Origin: JBJXHC01 sp046160825
GTDB taxonomy: Bacteria; Bacteroidota; Ignavibacteria; UBA10030; UBA6906
NCBI GenBank assembly: GCA_046160825.1
Contig: JBJXHC010000027.1
Span: forward strand, 1-64,000
Reading direction: 5' to 3'
DNA: 64,000 bases
The position numbers and the translations under genes are program-made. Under the pieces are notes generated by a model. That model did no database searches. It was given only the letters and a program-made list of their open reading frames with translations, and was not told the DNA's origin. Positions 26,810-36,086 of this stretch are shown piece after piece (within the stretch, counting starts at the first letter, position 1; the number at the start of each line of letters is the position of its first letter).

Positions 26810-29059
26810 ATGGTTTCAACTCATGATTCTCCCCTTCAGATTTCACGCTTTGTACTCATCGCATTCAGTTTGCTCTTTCTGACCTCTCCGGCGGATGCAC
26901 AGTCCACCGGCACAATCCGTGGGAAAGTCACCGACAGAAGAACCGGGGAAGCGCTGCCATTCGCGAATGTGATTGTTCGAGGTACGAATTTTGGAGCTTC
27001 CACGAATAATGAGGGTGAGTTTGAGATCGAGAGAGTTTCTCCCGGTGTCTATACACTCGTTGTGACATTGATTGGTTACAAGTCGCAGGAGATTCCAAAC
27101 ACTTCTGTGCAATCTGCCGTTATCGCCTCTGTGAGTGTGGAGATGGTTGAAGCAAGCGTACAGATCGGAGATGTGACGGTATTCGGGGCATCGTTGCGTG
27201 GTGAGAAAATTACGGACGCTCCGGCCGCGGTTTCTGTTCTTGCACCCGCGGAGATCAAACTCAATGCGGTAAGCGGACAACTGCCAAAGCTTCTTGAGAA
27301 CCAACCGGGTGTGGATATTGCCCAGAGCGGTATCAATGATTTTAACGTGAATACCCGCGGCTTCAATAGTTCGCTGAACCGGCGGTTGCTCGTTCTCCTT
27401 GATGGAAGGGATCTGGCAGTGGCATTCCTGGGATCACAGGAGTGGAACGGACTGTCTGTGCCCGTTGAAGACCTTGGAAAAATCGAACTCATTCGCGGTC
27501 CCGGCTCGGCCTTGTATGGGGCAAATGCGTTCAATGGAGTCATCAATATCCTCACGCCGCACCCGCGTGATATTGTCGGTGGAAAAGTTACTGTCGCAGG
27601 TGGCGAGAAGAACACCCTCCGTACGGATGTTCGCTATGCCGGGTTCAGTGGACCATGGTCGTACAAAGCCAATGTCGGGAGGTTTCAGGGTGATACGTGG
27701 AGCGTTTCGAGGAGAAACCTTCCCTTTGAATACGCCGGATTTAATCCGTTTCTCAATTCGGAGGTTGTTGATGTCGACAGGGCAAAGGTCTCATCAACGT
27801 ATGGTTCAGGCCGGGTGGATTATGAGTTCGAGGAGGGAGAGATTGGAACGATCGAAGGGGGTTCCACGCAGGTGGAGAATGAAATCCTTGTGACGGGTAT
27901 CGGGCGTGTGCAGGTTCCCAAGGCCGTGAAGCCGTGGGGCCGCGCGAGTTACAGCAATGACCATCTGTTCGTCCAATTGTGGGCGGCGGGAAGGAATTCC
28001 ATTGACCCACAAGTGTCGCTCTCCACCGGACTTCCTCTGGAGGAGAAATCCTTTATGGGCCAGGCAGACGTGCAATACAGGTTCTCCGTTCTCCAGGAAC
28101 AGCTTTATATTATCCTCGGCGTTGCGCATAAATATCAGTATGTCGATACCGAAGGAACGTTGACGCTTGCTGCGCATCATGATAACTTGAGCGGACTCTA
28201 CACGCAGTTGGAATACAAGGTCAACGATCAGATCAAGGTCATTGCGGCCGGGCGTTTGGACCGTAGCACCCTTCACACGAGTCAATTCTCACCCAAGCTG
28301 GCGATGGTATGGTCGCCGATTGTCGGCCATTCAATTCGCGCAACATTTAACAAGGCCTTCCAGGCACCAAACTATTCCGAAATGTTCCTCAACGTGAGAC
28401 ACCCCATCCGCAACCTTGTGTACTTTGGCAACGAAGACCTCATTGTCGAAAGGATCACGGGATATGAAGTGGGGTACAAAGGAGTTTTTGCCAACACCGT
28501 ATTCATCACCGTGGATGGCTATTACAATCAACTCAGAGACTTTATCACCGATCTTGCTCCGAACGTCAACCCGAAGTACCCGGGGCAGATTGTTCTCCCG
28601 GGCGAAACAGTGACACGCACGGTATGGTCCTATGGCAATGCGGGGAGAGTCAACGAGTATGGTTTCGAGGTCGGCGTGAATTACTATGCTTCACAGGCAG
28701 TACAGTTCACCACCAACTACGCATACTTCGATTTTAAGGTAAAAGAGAAGAATGCGAACGATGCTTTGCTGCCGAACGCGCCTAAACACAAGGTCAACGC
28801 CGGGGTTACTTTTCGCCACGAGGAGTTGGAGATTGGTCTCAGTGGAAAAGTTGTGCCGAGTTATGATTGGGCGGCGGGAATTTATAAAGGACGAATTCTC
28901 GCCTACACACTATTCAACCTGAATGCTTCGTATCAGCCCACGAGAGAACTGGGTCTCGGCCTGAATGTGACGAACCTTTTTGACCGCAACCACTATCAGA
29001 TTTTTGGCGGGTCGTTGATCGGAAGACGAGCCGTTCTGAGTCTGACCGCAAGCTTCTGA
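26810..29059 (+). CDS. TonB-dependent receptor with carboxypeptidase-like domain
   Basis: ATG 26810 (after CGGAGA, 9 nt) gives 749 residues with a signal peptide (FVLIAFSLLFLTSPADAQ). Residues about 35-115 form a carboxypeptidase-D regulatory-like domain ('GTIRGKVTDRRTGEALPFANVIVRGTNFGASTNNEGEFEIERVSPGVYTL'), followed by the plug ('APAAVSVLAPAEIKLNAVSGQLPKLLENQPGV', 'ELIRGPGSALYGANAFNGVINILT') and a barrel ending RRAVLSLTASF. It takes up an unknown ligand through the outer membrane with TonB energy; a tonB gene is at 45.3 kb. Open frame upstream to 26579 is spurious. It converges on the T9SS cargo gene with a 1-bp gap. Confidence 0.9.
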   Translation: MVSTHDSPLQISRFVLIAFSLLFLTSPADAQSTGTIRGKVTDRRTGEALPFANVIVRGTNFGASTNNEGEFEIERVSPGVYTLVVTLIGYKSQEIPNTSVQSAVIASVSVEMVEASVQIGDVTVFGASLRGEKITDAPAAVSVLAPAEIKLNAVSGQLPKLLENQPGVDIAQSGINDFNVNTRGFNSSLNRRLLVLLDGRDLAVAFLGSQEWNGLSVPVEDLGKIELIRGPGSALYGANAFNGVINILTPHPRDIVGGKVTVAGGEKNTLRTDVRYAGFSGPWSYKANVGRFQGDTWSVSRRNLPFEYAGFNPFLNSEVVDVDRAKVSSTYGSGRVDYEFEEGEIGTIEGGSTQVENEILVTGIGRVQVPKAVKPWGRASYSNDHLFVQLWAAGRNSIDPQVSLSTGLPLEEKSFMGQADVQYRFSVLQEQLYIILGVAHKYQYVDTEGTLTLAAHHDNLSGLYTQLEYKVNDQIKVIAAGRLDRSTLHTSQFSPKLAMVWSPIVGHSIRATFNKAFQAPNYSEMFLNVRHPIRNLVYFGNEDLIVERITGYEVGYKGVFANTVFITVDGYYNQLRDFITDLAPNVNPKYPGQIVLPGETVTRTVWSYGNAGRVNEYGFEVGVNYYASQAVQFTTNYAYFDFKVKEKNANDALLPNAPKHKVNAGVTFRHEELEIGLSGKVVPSYDWAAGIYKGRILAYTLFNLNASYQPTRELGLGLNVTNLFDRNHYQIFGGSLIGRRAVLSLTASF

Positions 29060-29060
29060 A

Positions 29061-29918
29061 CTAGCGCAGGAGAATCATTTTCCGGTTCAGCACGTAGTTC
29101 CCTGACTGTATCCGATAGACATACACGCCACTTGGCAACCCCTCGGCATTAAACTCAACCCGATGTTCTCCTGCATCTTTCCTCTCATTTACCAATGTCC
29201 GCACTTCCTGGCCGAGGATGTTATACACTCTGAGTGTTACCCAATTGCTTGTTGTTAGTTGATAGTTGATCATTGTTGACGGGTTGAACGGGTTGGGGTA
29301 GTTTTGCGCGAGTTGGAAACGCTCCAATTGGTGTTGATCCCTGACATCTGATACAGTGTTAATTGCTCCGTAGCGAATAATCAGAAGGCTTGTAAATGCA
29401 GGACTTGGGATTGTGGCTTGTGAATCGATGTGCATTCTGACACGGTAGATAATTCCGCCGAACTCATCCTGCAATATCGCGCTATCGCATATTGCCATGA
29501 TACTGTCGCGTGACCACCTGAATGTGAACGGAAAGCCGGCATCGCCTGCATAGAACTTTACCCTATGCGTGTCGACGTCGGCACGGCCTTCGTATGATCG
29601 ATAATCTTGTTCGGTGCCCTGACCAAGCCCAAATGGGGGGTCAAGTCCTTCCCTTCCGGGAATATTCACAAACACGGTATGAAAAGCGCCAGTAGGCGGA
29701 ATAAAGGGAAACCCTACTTCACACAATAGTGGGTCAATGGTATACGTCGCCGCAATATCGAAACCGAACCAAAGCGTATCACGCCCACTGCCCGCATCCT
29801 GAACGATGAGGCTTGCGCGTGTCCGCGGCGGACTGCAACCAAGGGGTGGTTGAGCGCGAACAGATTCCATTGGAAGAGTTGCAACGAGAAACAACAAGAT
29901 GAAGAATAGTCTCAACAT
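29061..29918 (-). CDS. Secreted protein with T9SS type A sorting domain
   Basis: ATG at 29918 (minus strand, SD GGAGAG) gives 285 residues. A signal peptide (MLRLFFILLFLVATLPMESVRAQ) is followed by about 180 residues of beta-rich sequence and by the C-terminal T9SS tail: 'FQLAQNYPNPFNPSTMINYQL', 'VTLRVYNILGQEVRTLVNE', 'LPSGVYVYRIQSGNYVLNRKMILLR'. It is exported by Sec and then through the outer membrane by type IX secretion. The passenger domain is not recognised. It is last in the minus-strand series that starts with the Fur-type regulator, but 185 bp and a terminator separate it. Confidence 0.85.
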   Translation of the reverse strand: MLRLFFILLFLVATLPMESVRAQPPLGCSPPRTRASLIVQDAGSGRDTLWFGFDIAATYTIDPLLCEVGFPFIPPTGAFHTVFVNIPGREGLDPPFGLGQGTEQDYRSYEGRADVDTHRVKFYAGDAGFPFTFRWSRDSIMAICDSAILQDEFGGIIYRVRMHIDSQATIPSPAFTSLLIIRYGAINTVSDVRDQHQLERFQLAQNYPNPFNPSTMINYQLTTSNWVTLRVYNILGQEVRTLVNERKDAGEHRVEFNAEGLPSGVYVYRIQSGNYVLNRKMILLR

Positions 29919-30045
29919 GTGATCTCTCCAGAGAATGAGAATCAAACTTGTGAGTGGCAAAAGAGTTTGGGGCAAGAAAAGGCGCTGGGTACAGTTTGTC
30001 GATCAACCGGAGTAAAATTTACTTCGAGTTTCCCGCAAAGTCAAC

Positions 30046-30074
30046 AAAAAAGACAAGGCGAATATCTCACCTTG
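30046..30074 (-). terminator. Terminator for the sufT-like gene
   Basis: On the minus strand CAAGGTGA (30074-30067), loop GATAT and TCGCCTTG (30061-30054) form a stem with one mismatch, followed by a T run (30051-30046). Confidence 0.65.
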
Positions 30075-30103
30075 CCTTCCTTTTGAACCCCGTTGGAAAC
30101 CGG

Positions 30104-30424
30104 CTACTTGTCCATTCCGAGCTTCTTTTTGGCGGATTCCGACATCATTGTGGGAGACCAAGCTGGCTGCCACACGATACGGACATCGGCGTCCTTCACT
30201 CCCGGTACTTTGAGAACCGAATTACGGACATTCTGAGAGATAATGCCACTCATTCCACACCCGGGCGAGGTGAGTGTCATCTTCACGCCAACCCATTCAT
30301 CAATAATTTTGATATCGTAGATCAGGCCGAGGTCAACAAGGTTTACCGGAATTTCAGGATCGTAGACCTCACGAAGTGCGCCATAGATGGCTTCTTCTGT
30401 TATTGCAGTTGTCGTTTCACTCAT
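30104..30424 (-). CDS. SufT/MIP18-like (DUF59) iron-sulfur assembly protein
   Basis: The 106-residue product is a stand-alone DUF59 domain: 'YGALREVYDPEIPVNLVDLGLIYDIKI', the Cys-containing 'TLTSPGCGMSG' and 'VPGVKDADVRIVWQPAWSPTMMSESAKKKLGM'. These proteins (SufT, the PaaD N-terminal part) help insert or mature Fe-S clusters. Its place downstream of the Fur-type/feoAB/FecA-like genes on the same strand fits an iron-homeostasis unit. SufT is the best guess; a PaaD-type role cannot be excluded. Confidence 0.85.
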   Translation of the reverse strand: MSETTTAITEEAIYGALREVYDPEIPVNLVDLGLIYDIKIIDEWVGVKMTLTSPGCGMSGIISQNVRNSVLKVPGVKDADVRIVWQPAWSPTMMSESAKKKLGMDK

Positions 30425-30499
30425 ATCCGTCCCTTTCTAAACTTAAACATCACACTTCAAGATAGAGAACAATGCCCACACACGCAAGATCAGCTAACC

Positions 30500-32701
30500 T
30501 CAAAGACCGATTTCTATCCCGCCCGTGACGAATTGCGGCAGGCCGACCTTGATACCCGTGGGCCTTCGAGATGCAATGTATCTTGCATCGAACGCATTCT
30601 TGACAGACAGTGAAAGTGCTGCACCAAGCGAGGCAATTGCGTACCGAGCCGAGACATCCACAACGAAATGCGAGGCAATCTCGCCTGTCAGACCGTCGGC
30701 AGTGGCGGCCACAGTGTTGAACTCGTCTGTGAATTGTCGGCTGACATAGTTCCCCGTTACATGAAGAGATGCTCCAAACGGTGTGACTGCTGCGATCGAA
30801 GTAGAGATGAACAACTTCGGTGCATAAGGCAACGAGTTGGCCCTGACGTTAACCCGGTTGTTTCCCTGCGCAAGAAAACGATCTGCATTGTAGGTTGCCC
30901 GAACAAACGTTGCGCTCGTGTTCACGAGTATTCCATATTCGGATAACCACAATTTGCCGAAGTCGATTTCAAAGCCGGCTTCCACTCCAATGTGCTGACT
31001 TCTTCCGCCGTTGACCAATCCTGTGCCTGTTCCGCCCGATGATTGAGAGACCGGAATAATCTGATTGGAGAAGTCGAGCAGGAAACCTGTCAACTCGAAC
31101 ATGACGGCGGGAGAAGGAGTCATGCGTGTGCCGAGCTCGTAGTTCCAACTGAGTTCAGCATCGAGGTCGAGAGCTTGACCCGTACTCGTAATTGCGTCCT
31201 TCACACGTGGGGGCGCGAACCCTCGATGCACTCCCGCAAAGATCGTTGAGCCCTCGCTGAATTGATAACTTACACCAAATCCCGGGATAGCCTGGAAGAT
31301 ATCGCTCCCGGCAACCACGTTTGTATCCCTGACTGTACCGTTGAATATTCCCCGCATGATATCGCGTTCATAGGAAAAGGACTCCAGTCGAATGCCGGGA
31401 CTTATAACCAGGCGTCCGGTCACGTAAAGCCGGTTTTGCAGGAACACGCTACGGGCATAGCCGGTTCGGATTTCATCGTCACGCATGTTGCCGGAAGAGG
31501 AATTAAATGTCGTTCCGAGAATAAGTTGTTCAAATGCGCGCTCGTAAAGAAATCTAAAACCCAGGTCAAGTTCATTCCTCATTGCGGCGAGCTGATAGCT
31601 CATGGAGAATCGAGGTTCGACCCCTGCGACTTCAAACTGTCTGTTTCTATTGCCCGTTTGATTGCGCATATAGATGGCGCCACCCGCTACGGTTGTGTCT
31701 CCGAAGAATATCCCCGTTTGATTGGTTGTTGTGTTTGATCGCCCGAATTCCTGGCGTCGCCAATCTCTGCTTGTTGTGTACCCGAACACTGTTGTGCGAA
31801 GACTCATGTCGGGTGCAAAAATGTATTCGTGGGTCGCGCTTCCGGAATAGCGTCGAATGGTGAGTTCATCGTCGGAAGCGATCCGAGTAAAGTATTCGCC
31901 ACGATCATACATGGTTTGCGTAAGCCCCACGTAAGTTGAGTTTGAGCTTTCGTCGTATGCGGAGAATTTCACCCCGAGTAAGGATTGACTGCCCAGAATA
32001 AACTTGAATTTTGTGGAAAGATCGTTGATACGGAAACGTGTTGTGAGAAGATTATCTGCCTGGCGGCGCAGGAGGTTGACCTGTGCGCCGGCATTCCCGA
32101 ACGTTGTTCCGTACTTGAGTAGAGTTGTAAAGAACCCGTCACTACCGATGCGTGAATGTATGCTGCCGGAAGGAGACGAGGGTGGATCAGCCGTAATGTA
32201 GTTGATGACGCCGCCAATAGTCTGCGGACCAAAGAGTATTGAACCACTCCCCTTGAGTACTTCAAGTCCGGCCATCCGGTCAATGGAAGGCGTATAGTAC
32301 ATTTCCGGCTCACCGTAGGGTGCAAGAGAGATAGGAACACCATCTTCAAGCATCAGAATGCTGCGGCTCCGGTCAGGGTCCAGTCCGCGGACGCCAAGAT
32401 TGAGTCGCAACCCAATACCTTCCTCATCAACAGCATGCAACCCGGTTATCGTTCGGAACACGTCATTTCCGGAGAGAGGTGCAAGCTGCTGAATGCGACC
32501 TGCACTCACAATGCTTGCCGAACCCGGCACCCGATCAATCAGTCCGGGTTGACGTCCAATGACATCGATCTGTGGCAAATGATATTCAGGATCCAGAGAG
32601 TCTGGAAGCTGGATTGACTGCGCTGTGCCCAAGCTGACAGCTATGAAGATCAAGAAAAACGAACCAGTTGCCCTCAGTATCGGATGTATCATGTTGCGCA
32701 T
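30500..32701 (-). CDS. FecA-like TonB-dependent receptor
   Basis: The 733-residue protein has a signal peptide (about 1-27, 'FFLIFIAVSLGTAQ'), a plug ('LPQIDVIGRQPGLIDRVPGSASIVSAGRIQQLAPLSGNDVFRTITGLHAVDEEGIGLRLNLGVRGLDPDRSRSILMLEDGVPI') and a beta barrel ending 'FVTGGIEIGL'. The plug strongly resembles ferric-citrate receptor FecA, without its N-terminal signalling domain. Context (Fur-type regulator, FeoAB and SufT-like on the same strand) supports ferric-chelate uptake. ATG 32692 is an alternative start nine bases inside. Confidence 0.88.
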   Translation of the reverse strand: MRNMIHPILRATGSFFLIFIAVSLGTAQSIQLPDSLDPEYHLPQIDVIGRQPGLIDRVPGSASIVSAGRIQQLAPLSGNDVFRTITGLHAVDEEGIGLRLNLGVRGLDPDRSRSILMLEDGVPISLAPYGEPEMYYTPSIDRMAGLEVLKGSGSILFGPQTIGGVINYITADPPSSPSGSIHSRIGSDGFFTTLLKYGTTFGNAGAQVNLLRRQADNLLTTRFRINDLSTKFKFILGSQSLLGVKFSAYDESSNSTYVGLTQTMYDRGEYFTRIASDDELTIRRYSGSATHEYIFAPDMSLRTTVFGYTTSRDWRRQEFGRSNTTTNQTGIFFGDTTVAGGAIYMRNQTGNRNRQFEVAGVEPRFSMSYQLAAMRNELDLGFRFLYERAFEQLILGTTFNSSSGNMRDDEIRTGYARSVFLQNRLYVTGRLVISPGIRLESFSYERDIMRGIFNGTVRDTNVVAGSDIFQAIPGFGVSYQFSEGSTIFAGVHRGFAPPRVKDAITSTGQALDLDAELSWNYELGTRMTPSPAVMFELTGFLLDFSNQIIPVSQSSGGTGTGLVNGGRSQHIGVEAGFEIDFGKLWLSEYGILVNTSATFVRATYNADRFLAQGNNRVNVRANSLPYAPKLFISTSIAAVTPFGASLHVTGNYVSRQFTDEFNTVAATADGLTGEIASHFVVDVSARYAIASLGAALSLSVKNAFDARYIASRRPTGIKVGLPQFVTGGIEIGL

Positions 32702-32763
32702 AACAACCTCGGTAGAATGTGAATAGGGGATTGAGCGACGTTCTATGAATGTAGGGGAATCGA

Positions 32764-33003
32764 TCAGTTGTTTCGGTCCAGCATCCCAAAGTCCAACCTA
32801 TCTCCACGGTCATTGTGTTTGATGTTCACTGATGCCTGAGTGAGCATTGATGCGAGGTCGAAGAACTCCTCTGCGGTCAATGTGAGTGTGCAATTCCCAA
32901 ACTGCACGTGTATTATATGGTGCGGATCGCCGCTTTTTAGTAACGATGAATTGCCTATTTCATATCTTCTTGTGTGATACCGGCGTGCCGACGTTGGTTG
33001 CAC
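32764..33003 (-). CDS. Small conserved hypothetical protein in the feo operon
   Basis: The frame gives 79 residues from GTG 33003. The core 'IIHVQFGNCTLTLTAEEFFDLASMLTQASVNI' resembles small Bacteroidota proteins of the DUF6686 type ('hVQFGNxxLxLxxxEF'), which I recall often near iron genes; here the usual N-terminal Cys residues are missing. The start overlaps the FeoB-associated gene by 44 bp, has no good SD and is uncertain. A start at an internal GTG would leave 47 residues. Confidence 0.6.
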   Translation of the reverse strand: MQPTSARRYHTRRYEIGNSSLLKSGDPHHIIHVQFGNCTLTLTAEEFFDLASMLTQASVNIKHNDRGDRLDFGMLDRNN

Positions 33004-33133
33004 TCACACATCCACACTCCCCCTGTCCGCACGCGAGTTGCATCGACCGACGTCGCCTCCGTACCTCACGGCGTATCAATAGGATGGTGGTGATTCCTAC
33101 GATGAACAAAGAAAGGATCTGCTGCCAGTCCAT
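32960..33133 (-). CDS. FeoB-associated Cys-rich membrane peptide
   Basis: ATG 33133 (SD GGGAGG on the minus strand) starts a 57-residue protein 2 bp after the feoB stop. It has one membrane helix (QQILSLFIVGITTILLI), a basic stretch (RREVRRRRR) and a Cys-rich tail 'CGQGECGCVS'. This is the layout of the FeoB-associated Cys-rich family (FeoC-like accessory peptides), thought to assist ferrous iron transport at the inner membrane. It is short and was found by reading within a longer open frame. Confidence 0.8.
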   Translation of the reverse strand: MDWQQILSLFIVGITTILLIRREVRRRRRSMQLACGQGECGCVSATNVGTPVSHKKI

Positions 33134-33135
33134 TC

Positions 33136-35253
33136 CTAACCTCCCAATCCGATCCATTGTCCGACCTTGAAAACGAGGAACGTCGCACCGTACGATAAGG
33201 CAGTCATGTAGCCAAGCTGAAATAACGGCCACTTCCATCCATTGGTTTCGCGACGCATGACTGCGACTGTCGACATACATTGCAGTGCAAGCACGTAATA
33301 CACCATCAGGCAAATTGCTGTGAGGACGGTGAACGTAGGTTGTCCGGTGTTCGGATTGACATCCTGAATCATTTTTTCTCGGAGAGAAATACTGCCGTCG
33401 TCACCCTCTGCATCCTGGATGTTATAGATTGTCCCCATCGTGCTCACGAATACTTCGCGTTGAAGCAACGAGGCAATAATACCGATGCCGATCTTCCAAT
33501 CGAATCCCAGCGGTGCGATCGCTGGTTCAATCACATGACCGATGCGGCCAACGAAACTCTGCTCGAGTTGCTTTGCGGGGCTTGCGCCGTTGAGTTTCGG
33601 ATATGACGCAAGAAACCAAAGGACAATGGACACGCCGAGAATGATCGTTCCCGCGCGACGAAGGAATAACTTCGCCCTATCCCACATTTGTAAGAGCACA
33701 GACTTGAGCGATGGAAGTCTGTAGGGGGGAAGTTCCATGATGAAAACCGCTGGAGCGCTTCTGAGTAAGGTCTTCTTGAACAGCCATGCCATTCCAAAGG
33801 CGGCAACGATTCCCAGAAGATAGAGCAAGAACATTGTGAGAGCCGGGAGCGAGATAAACCCAAGTATGGTGGTTGTGGGAATAAATGCGGCAATGAGCAA
33901 CGTGTATACCGGAAGTCTTGCACTACAGCTCACGAGTGGCGCTACAAGCATGGTCACAAGTCTGTCTTTGGGGTTCTCAATAGTGCGGGTGGCCATGATT
34001 CCCGGAATGGCGCAGGCAAAGGAACTGAGCATCGGGATGAACGACCTTCCGTGCAACCCGATCTTGCTCATCACCCGATCCATGATGAATGCTGCGCGTG
34101 CCATGTACCCCGTATCCTCAAGCAGTCCAAGGAAGAGAAAGAGAAAAAGAATCTGGGGAAGAAATGTTACCACTGCCGCAACGCCCGAGAGACCTCCATC
34201 AACCACAAGACTTTGAAACTCGCCCGGTGGGAGGATGGCGGAAATCTGGTAGCCCAGCCAATCAAACCCCGCGCCGATCAACTCCATGGGATAGGTTGCC
34301 CAGGTAAAAATCATATGAAACATCAATGCCATGATGCCGAGAAAAATCAGGAAGCCCCAAATCTTGTGCGTGAAGATTCTATCAAGCCGGTCGCTCATAT
34401 TTATGGTGTCGCTGAAGCTCTGCTTCACTGCATTGTCGCACACTTCCTTGATCCATGCATACCGTGACTCAACGAAAACCGATTGGCGGTCGAAGCCAAG
34501 GAAATCAAGTTTCTCATGATCTTTCGCGACATGATCGAGAAGTTCCGGCGCGAACCGATTGCTATGGGTACCAAGCGGATGGGGGGTCGTGAGAAGAGAG
34601 ACTGCTTCATGGAATGCAGCGTCGGAGCCTATTCCATGGTGGTGTTGCAGGAGGCCAACGAGTTCGTCGCATTCCCGTTGAACAGGTTCCGGGAGTTGCC
34701 AGAGATTTCCCTTTTCGCTTGGTTGAGAGGTGTCCCGAATCGCTCGTTTGAGCTCATCGAGTCCGATGTTGTGATTTGCGATTATGGGAATCACTCGTGT
34801 ACCCAACTGTACTTCAAGTAGATTGATATTGATTGAAATCCCAAGACTGCTTGCTACATCCGTCATACTGAGGGCAATAACAACCGGGAGGCGTCGGTCG
34901 ATAATCTGGCTCACGAGATAGAGATTGCGCTCAAGATTGCTTGCATCGACAACGCAAACAACGAGATCGGGCAGCGATGTATACGCTGTCTGACCCAGGA
35001 GAATATCCGTTACCACCTTTTCGTCCGGGGAGTTGGCGTTGAGGCTATAGGTCCCGGGAAGATCGAGAAGCACAATCTCCGATCCATCGGCCAGTTGAAC
35101 GAGGCCCTCCTTCTTTTCCACTGTAACGCCCGGGTAGTTGCCTACCTTTTGCCGAAGCCCAGTGAGAGCGTTGAAGAGCGTGGTCTTTCCCGAGTTTGGG
35201 TTGCCGATGAGCGCGACATGACGTGCGCGTATAGCGGGTGCTGCCGTAGTCAC
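33136..35253 (-). CDS. feoB: Ferrous iron transporter FeoB
   Basis: The 705-residue inner-membrane Fe(II) transporter starts with a GTPase domain: G1 'GNPNSGKT' (17-24), 'VGNYPGVTVEKKEG', G3 'LDLPGTYSL', with G4-like 'ALSMTD'. Multiple membrane helices follow with the Gate motifs ('CAIPGIMATRTIENPKDRLVTMLVAPLVSCSARLPVYTLLI'). It starts with GTG 35253, overlapping the feoA stop by 3 bases. Its place after the Fur-type regulator and feoA supports iron-repressed expression. Confidence 0.97.
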   Translation of the reverse strand: MTTAAPAIRARHVALIGNPNSGKTTLFNALTGLRQKVGNYPGVTVEKKEGLVQLADGSEIVLLDLPGTYSLNANSPDEKVVTDILLGQTAYTSLPDLVVCVVDASNLERNLYLVSQIIDRRLPVVIALSMTDVASSLGISININLLEVQLGTRVIPIIANHNIGLDELKRAIRDTSQPSEKGNLWQLPEPVQRECDELVGLLQHHHGIGSDAAFHEAVSLLTTPHPLGTHSNRFAPELLDHVAKDHEKLDFLGFDRQSVFVESRYAWIKEVCDNAVKQSFSDTINMSDRLDRIFTHKIWGFLIFLGIMALMFHMIFTWATYPMELIGAGFDWLGYQISAILPPGEFQSLVVDGGLSGVAAVVTFLPQILFLFLFLGLLEDTGYMARAAFIMDRVMSKIGLHGRSFIPMLSSFACAIPGIMATRTIENPKDRLVTMLVAPLVSCSARLPVYTLLIAAFIPTTTILGFISLPALTMFLLYLLGIVAAFGMAWLFKKTLLRSAPAVFIMELPPYRLPSLKSVLLQMWDRAKLFLRRAGTIILGVSIVLWFLASYPKLNGASPAKQLEQSFVGRIGHVIEPAIAPLGFDWKIGIGIIASLLQREVFVSTMGTIYNIQDAEGDDGSISLREKMIQDVNPNTGQPTFTVLTAICLMVYYVLALQCMSTVAVMRRETNGWKWPLFQLGYMTALSYGATFLVFKVGQWIGLGG

Positions 35254-35495
35254 GTGGCGTCCTTTGCAATGATGACGGATTCGGCCTCAACCTTGCGCAG
35301 GGACAGTCGATAACCGCGCACACGGATTTCAATCGGATCTCCAAGCGGTGCGAATCGTACGAGCTCGATGGGCGTTCCCTTAATGAGGCCCATCTCGAGC
35401 AACCGCTGGCGAACCTGTGCAAGGGTACATGCAACCCTCTGTATTGTACCGCGGTCCCCTGGCTGCATGGTACTGAGTGAAGTCTCAGAGATCAT
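35250..35495 (-). CDS. feoA: Ferrous iron transport protein FeoA
   Basis: ATG 35495 gives an 81-residue SH3-like FeoA protein ('LSTMQPGDRGTIQRVA', 'RQRLLEMGLIKGTPIELVRFAPLGDPIEIRVRGYRLSLRKVEAESV'). It modulates FeoB. The open frame extends upstream into the Fur-type gene, but that part is the antisense-like shadow of another reading frame. Only 7 bp separate it from the Fur-type stop codon, so the two genes are co-transcribed. Confidence 0.92.
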   Translation of the reverse strand: MISETSLSTMQPGDRGTIQRVACTLAQVRQRLLEMGLIKGTPIELVRFAPLGDPIEIRVRGYRLSLRKVEAESVIIAKDAT

Positions 35496-35502
35496 CTTTG
35501 CG

Positions 35503-35946
35503 TCATTCCTTCTTTCTGCATTTTGAGCAACTGCCGAAGATTTGAAGCGTTGTGCTTTGTGCCTTGAAGTCCTTCTCGGTACACACATCACTTTGGATGC
35601 GTTCAAGTTTGTCACTGATGAATTCTATGATGTCTCCACACTCAAGGCAAATCATGTGGTGATGGTGTGGCCGACCGAACGCTTTTTCATACCGGGAAGT
35701 ATTCTCGGCAAATCTATACTTCGAGACGAGCCCACAATCCTGTAGTAAGTCCAACGTGTTATATACTGTTGCCTTCGATACCTTGATTCCACCCGTGACC
35801 ATCCGGTAGTAGAGCCCGTCTGCATCAAAGTGGCCTTGTGTCTGTAGCACAGCGTCAAGAACTGCAAATCGCTCGGGTGTAGCTCTGTGTTTACCACCAC
35901 TTTTTAGATGTTTTGTAAGAATGTCGCGTGCGGCTTGAGTATCCAT
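35503..35946 (-). CDS. Fur-family transcriptional regulator
   Basis: The 147-residue protein has the winged HTH ('RATPERFAVLDAVLQTQGHFDADGLYYRMVTGGIKVSKATVYNTLDLLQDCGLV') and the metal-binding dimer domain with 'GRPHHHHMICLECGDIIEF' and a second Cys pair (CSKC near the end), i.e. two structural-zinc Cys pairs. It heads a unit with feoA, feoB and iron-uptake genes, so it is a true Fur or a close relative (PerR-like is possible). A perfect palindrome (35956-35978) over its own transcription start suggests autoregulation. Confidence 0.9.
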   Translation of the reverse strand: MDTQAARDILTKHLKSGGKHRATPERFAVLDAVLQTQGHFDADGLYYRMVTGGIKVSKATVYNTLDLLQDCGLVSKYRFAENTSRYEKAFGRPHHHHMICLECGDIIEFISDKLERIQSDVCTEKDFKAQSTTLQIFGSCSKCRKKE

Positions 35947-35955
35947 TACGTGTCC

Positions 35956-35978
35956 TTATTTAGAATTAGTCTAAATAA
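35956..35978. promoter_or_regulatory. Candidate Fur-type operator (9-5-9 palindrome)
   Basis: TTATTTAGA (35956-35964) and TCTAAATAA (35970-35978) are perfect inverted copies 5 nt apart, 10 bp upstream of the Fur-type start codon. The palindrome covers the predicted transcription start and touches the -10 box. Its size and A+T-rich arms are typical of Fur/PerR sites. Confidence 0.7.
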
Positions 35979-36006
35979 AAATAAGGATGATGTTGCCATT
36001 TGTCAA
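35978..36006 (-). promoter_or_regulatory. Promoter of the Fur-type/feoAB unit
   Basis: Read on the minus strand: TTGACA (36006-36001), a 17-nt spacer and TATTTT (35983-35978). The predicted start (about 35971) falls in the palindrome, so a bound repressor would block initiation. Confidence 0.7.
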
Positions 36007-36086
36007 TGGAAACGGAATATATATTTTATCGTAAAGCAAGGAAGTTCATTGGAGGATTGAAATCATTGAAATCTTTGAAAATTGGC

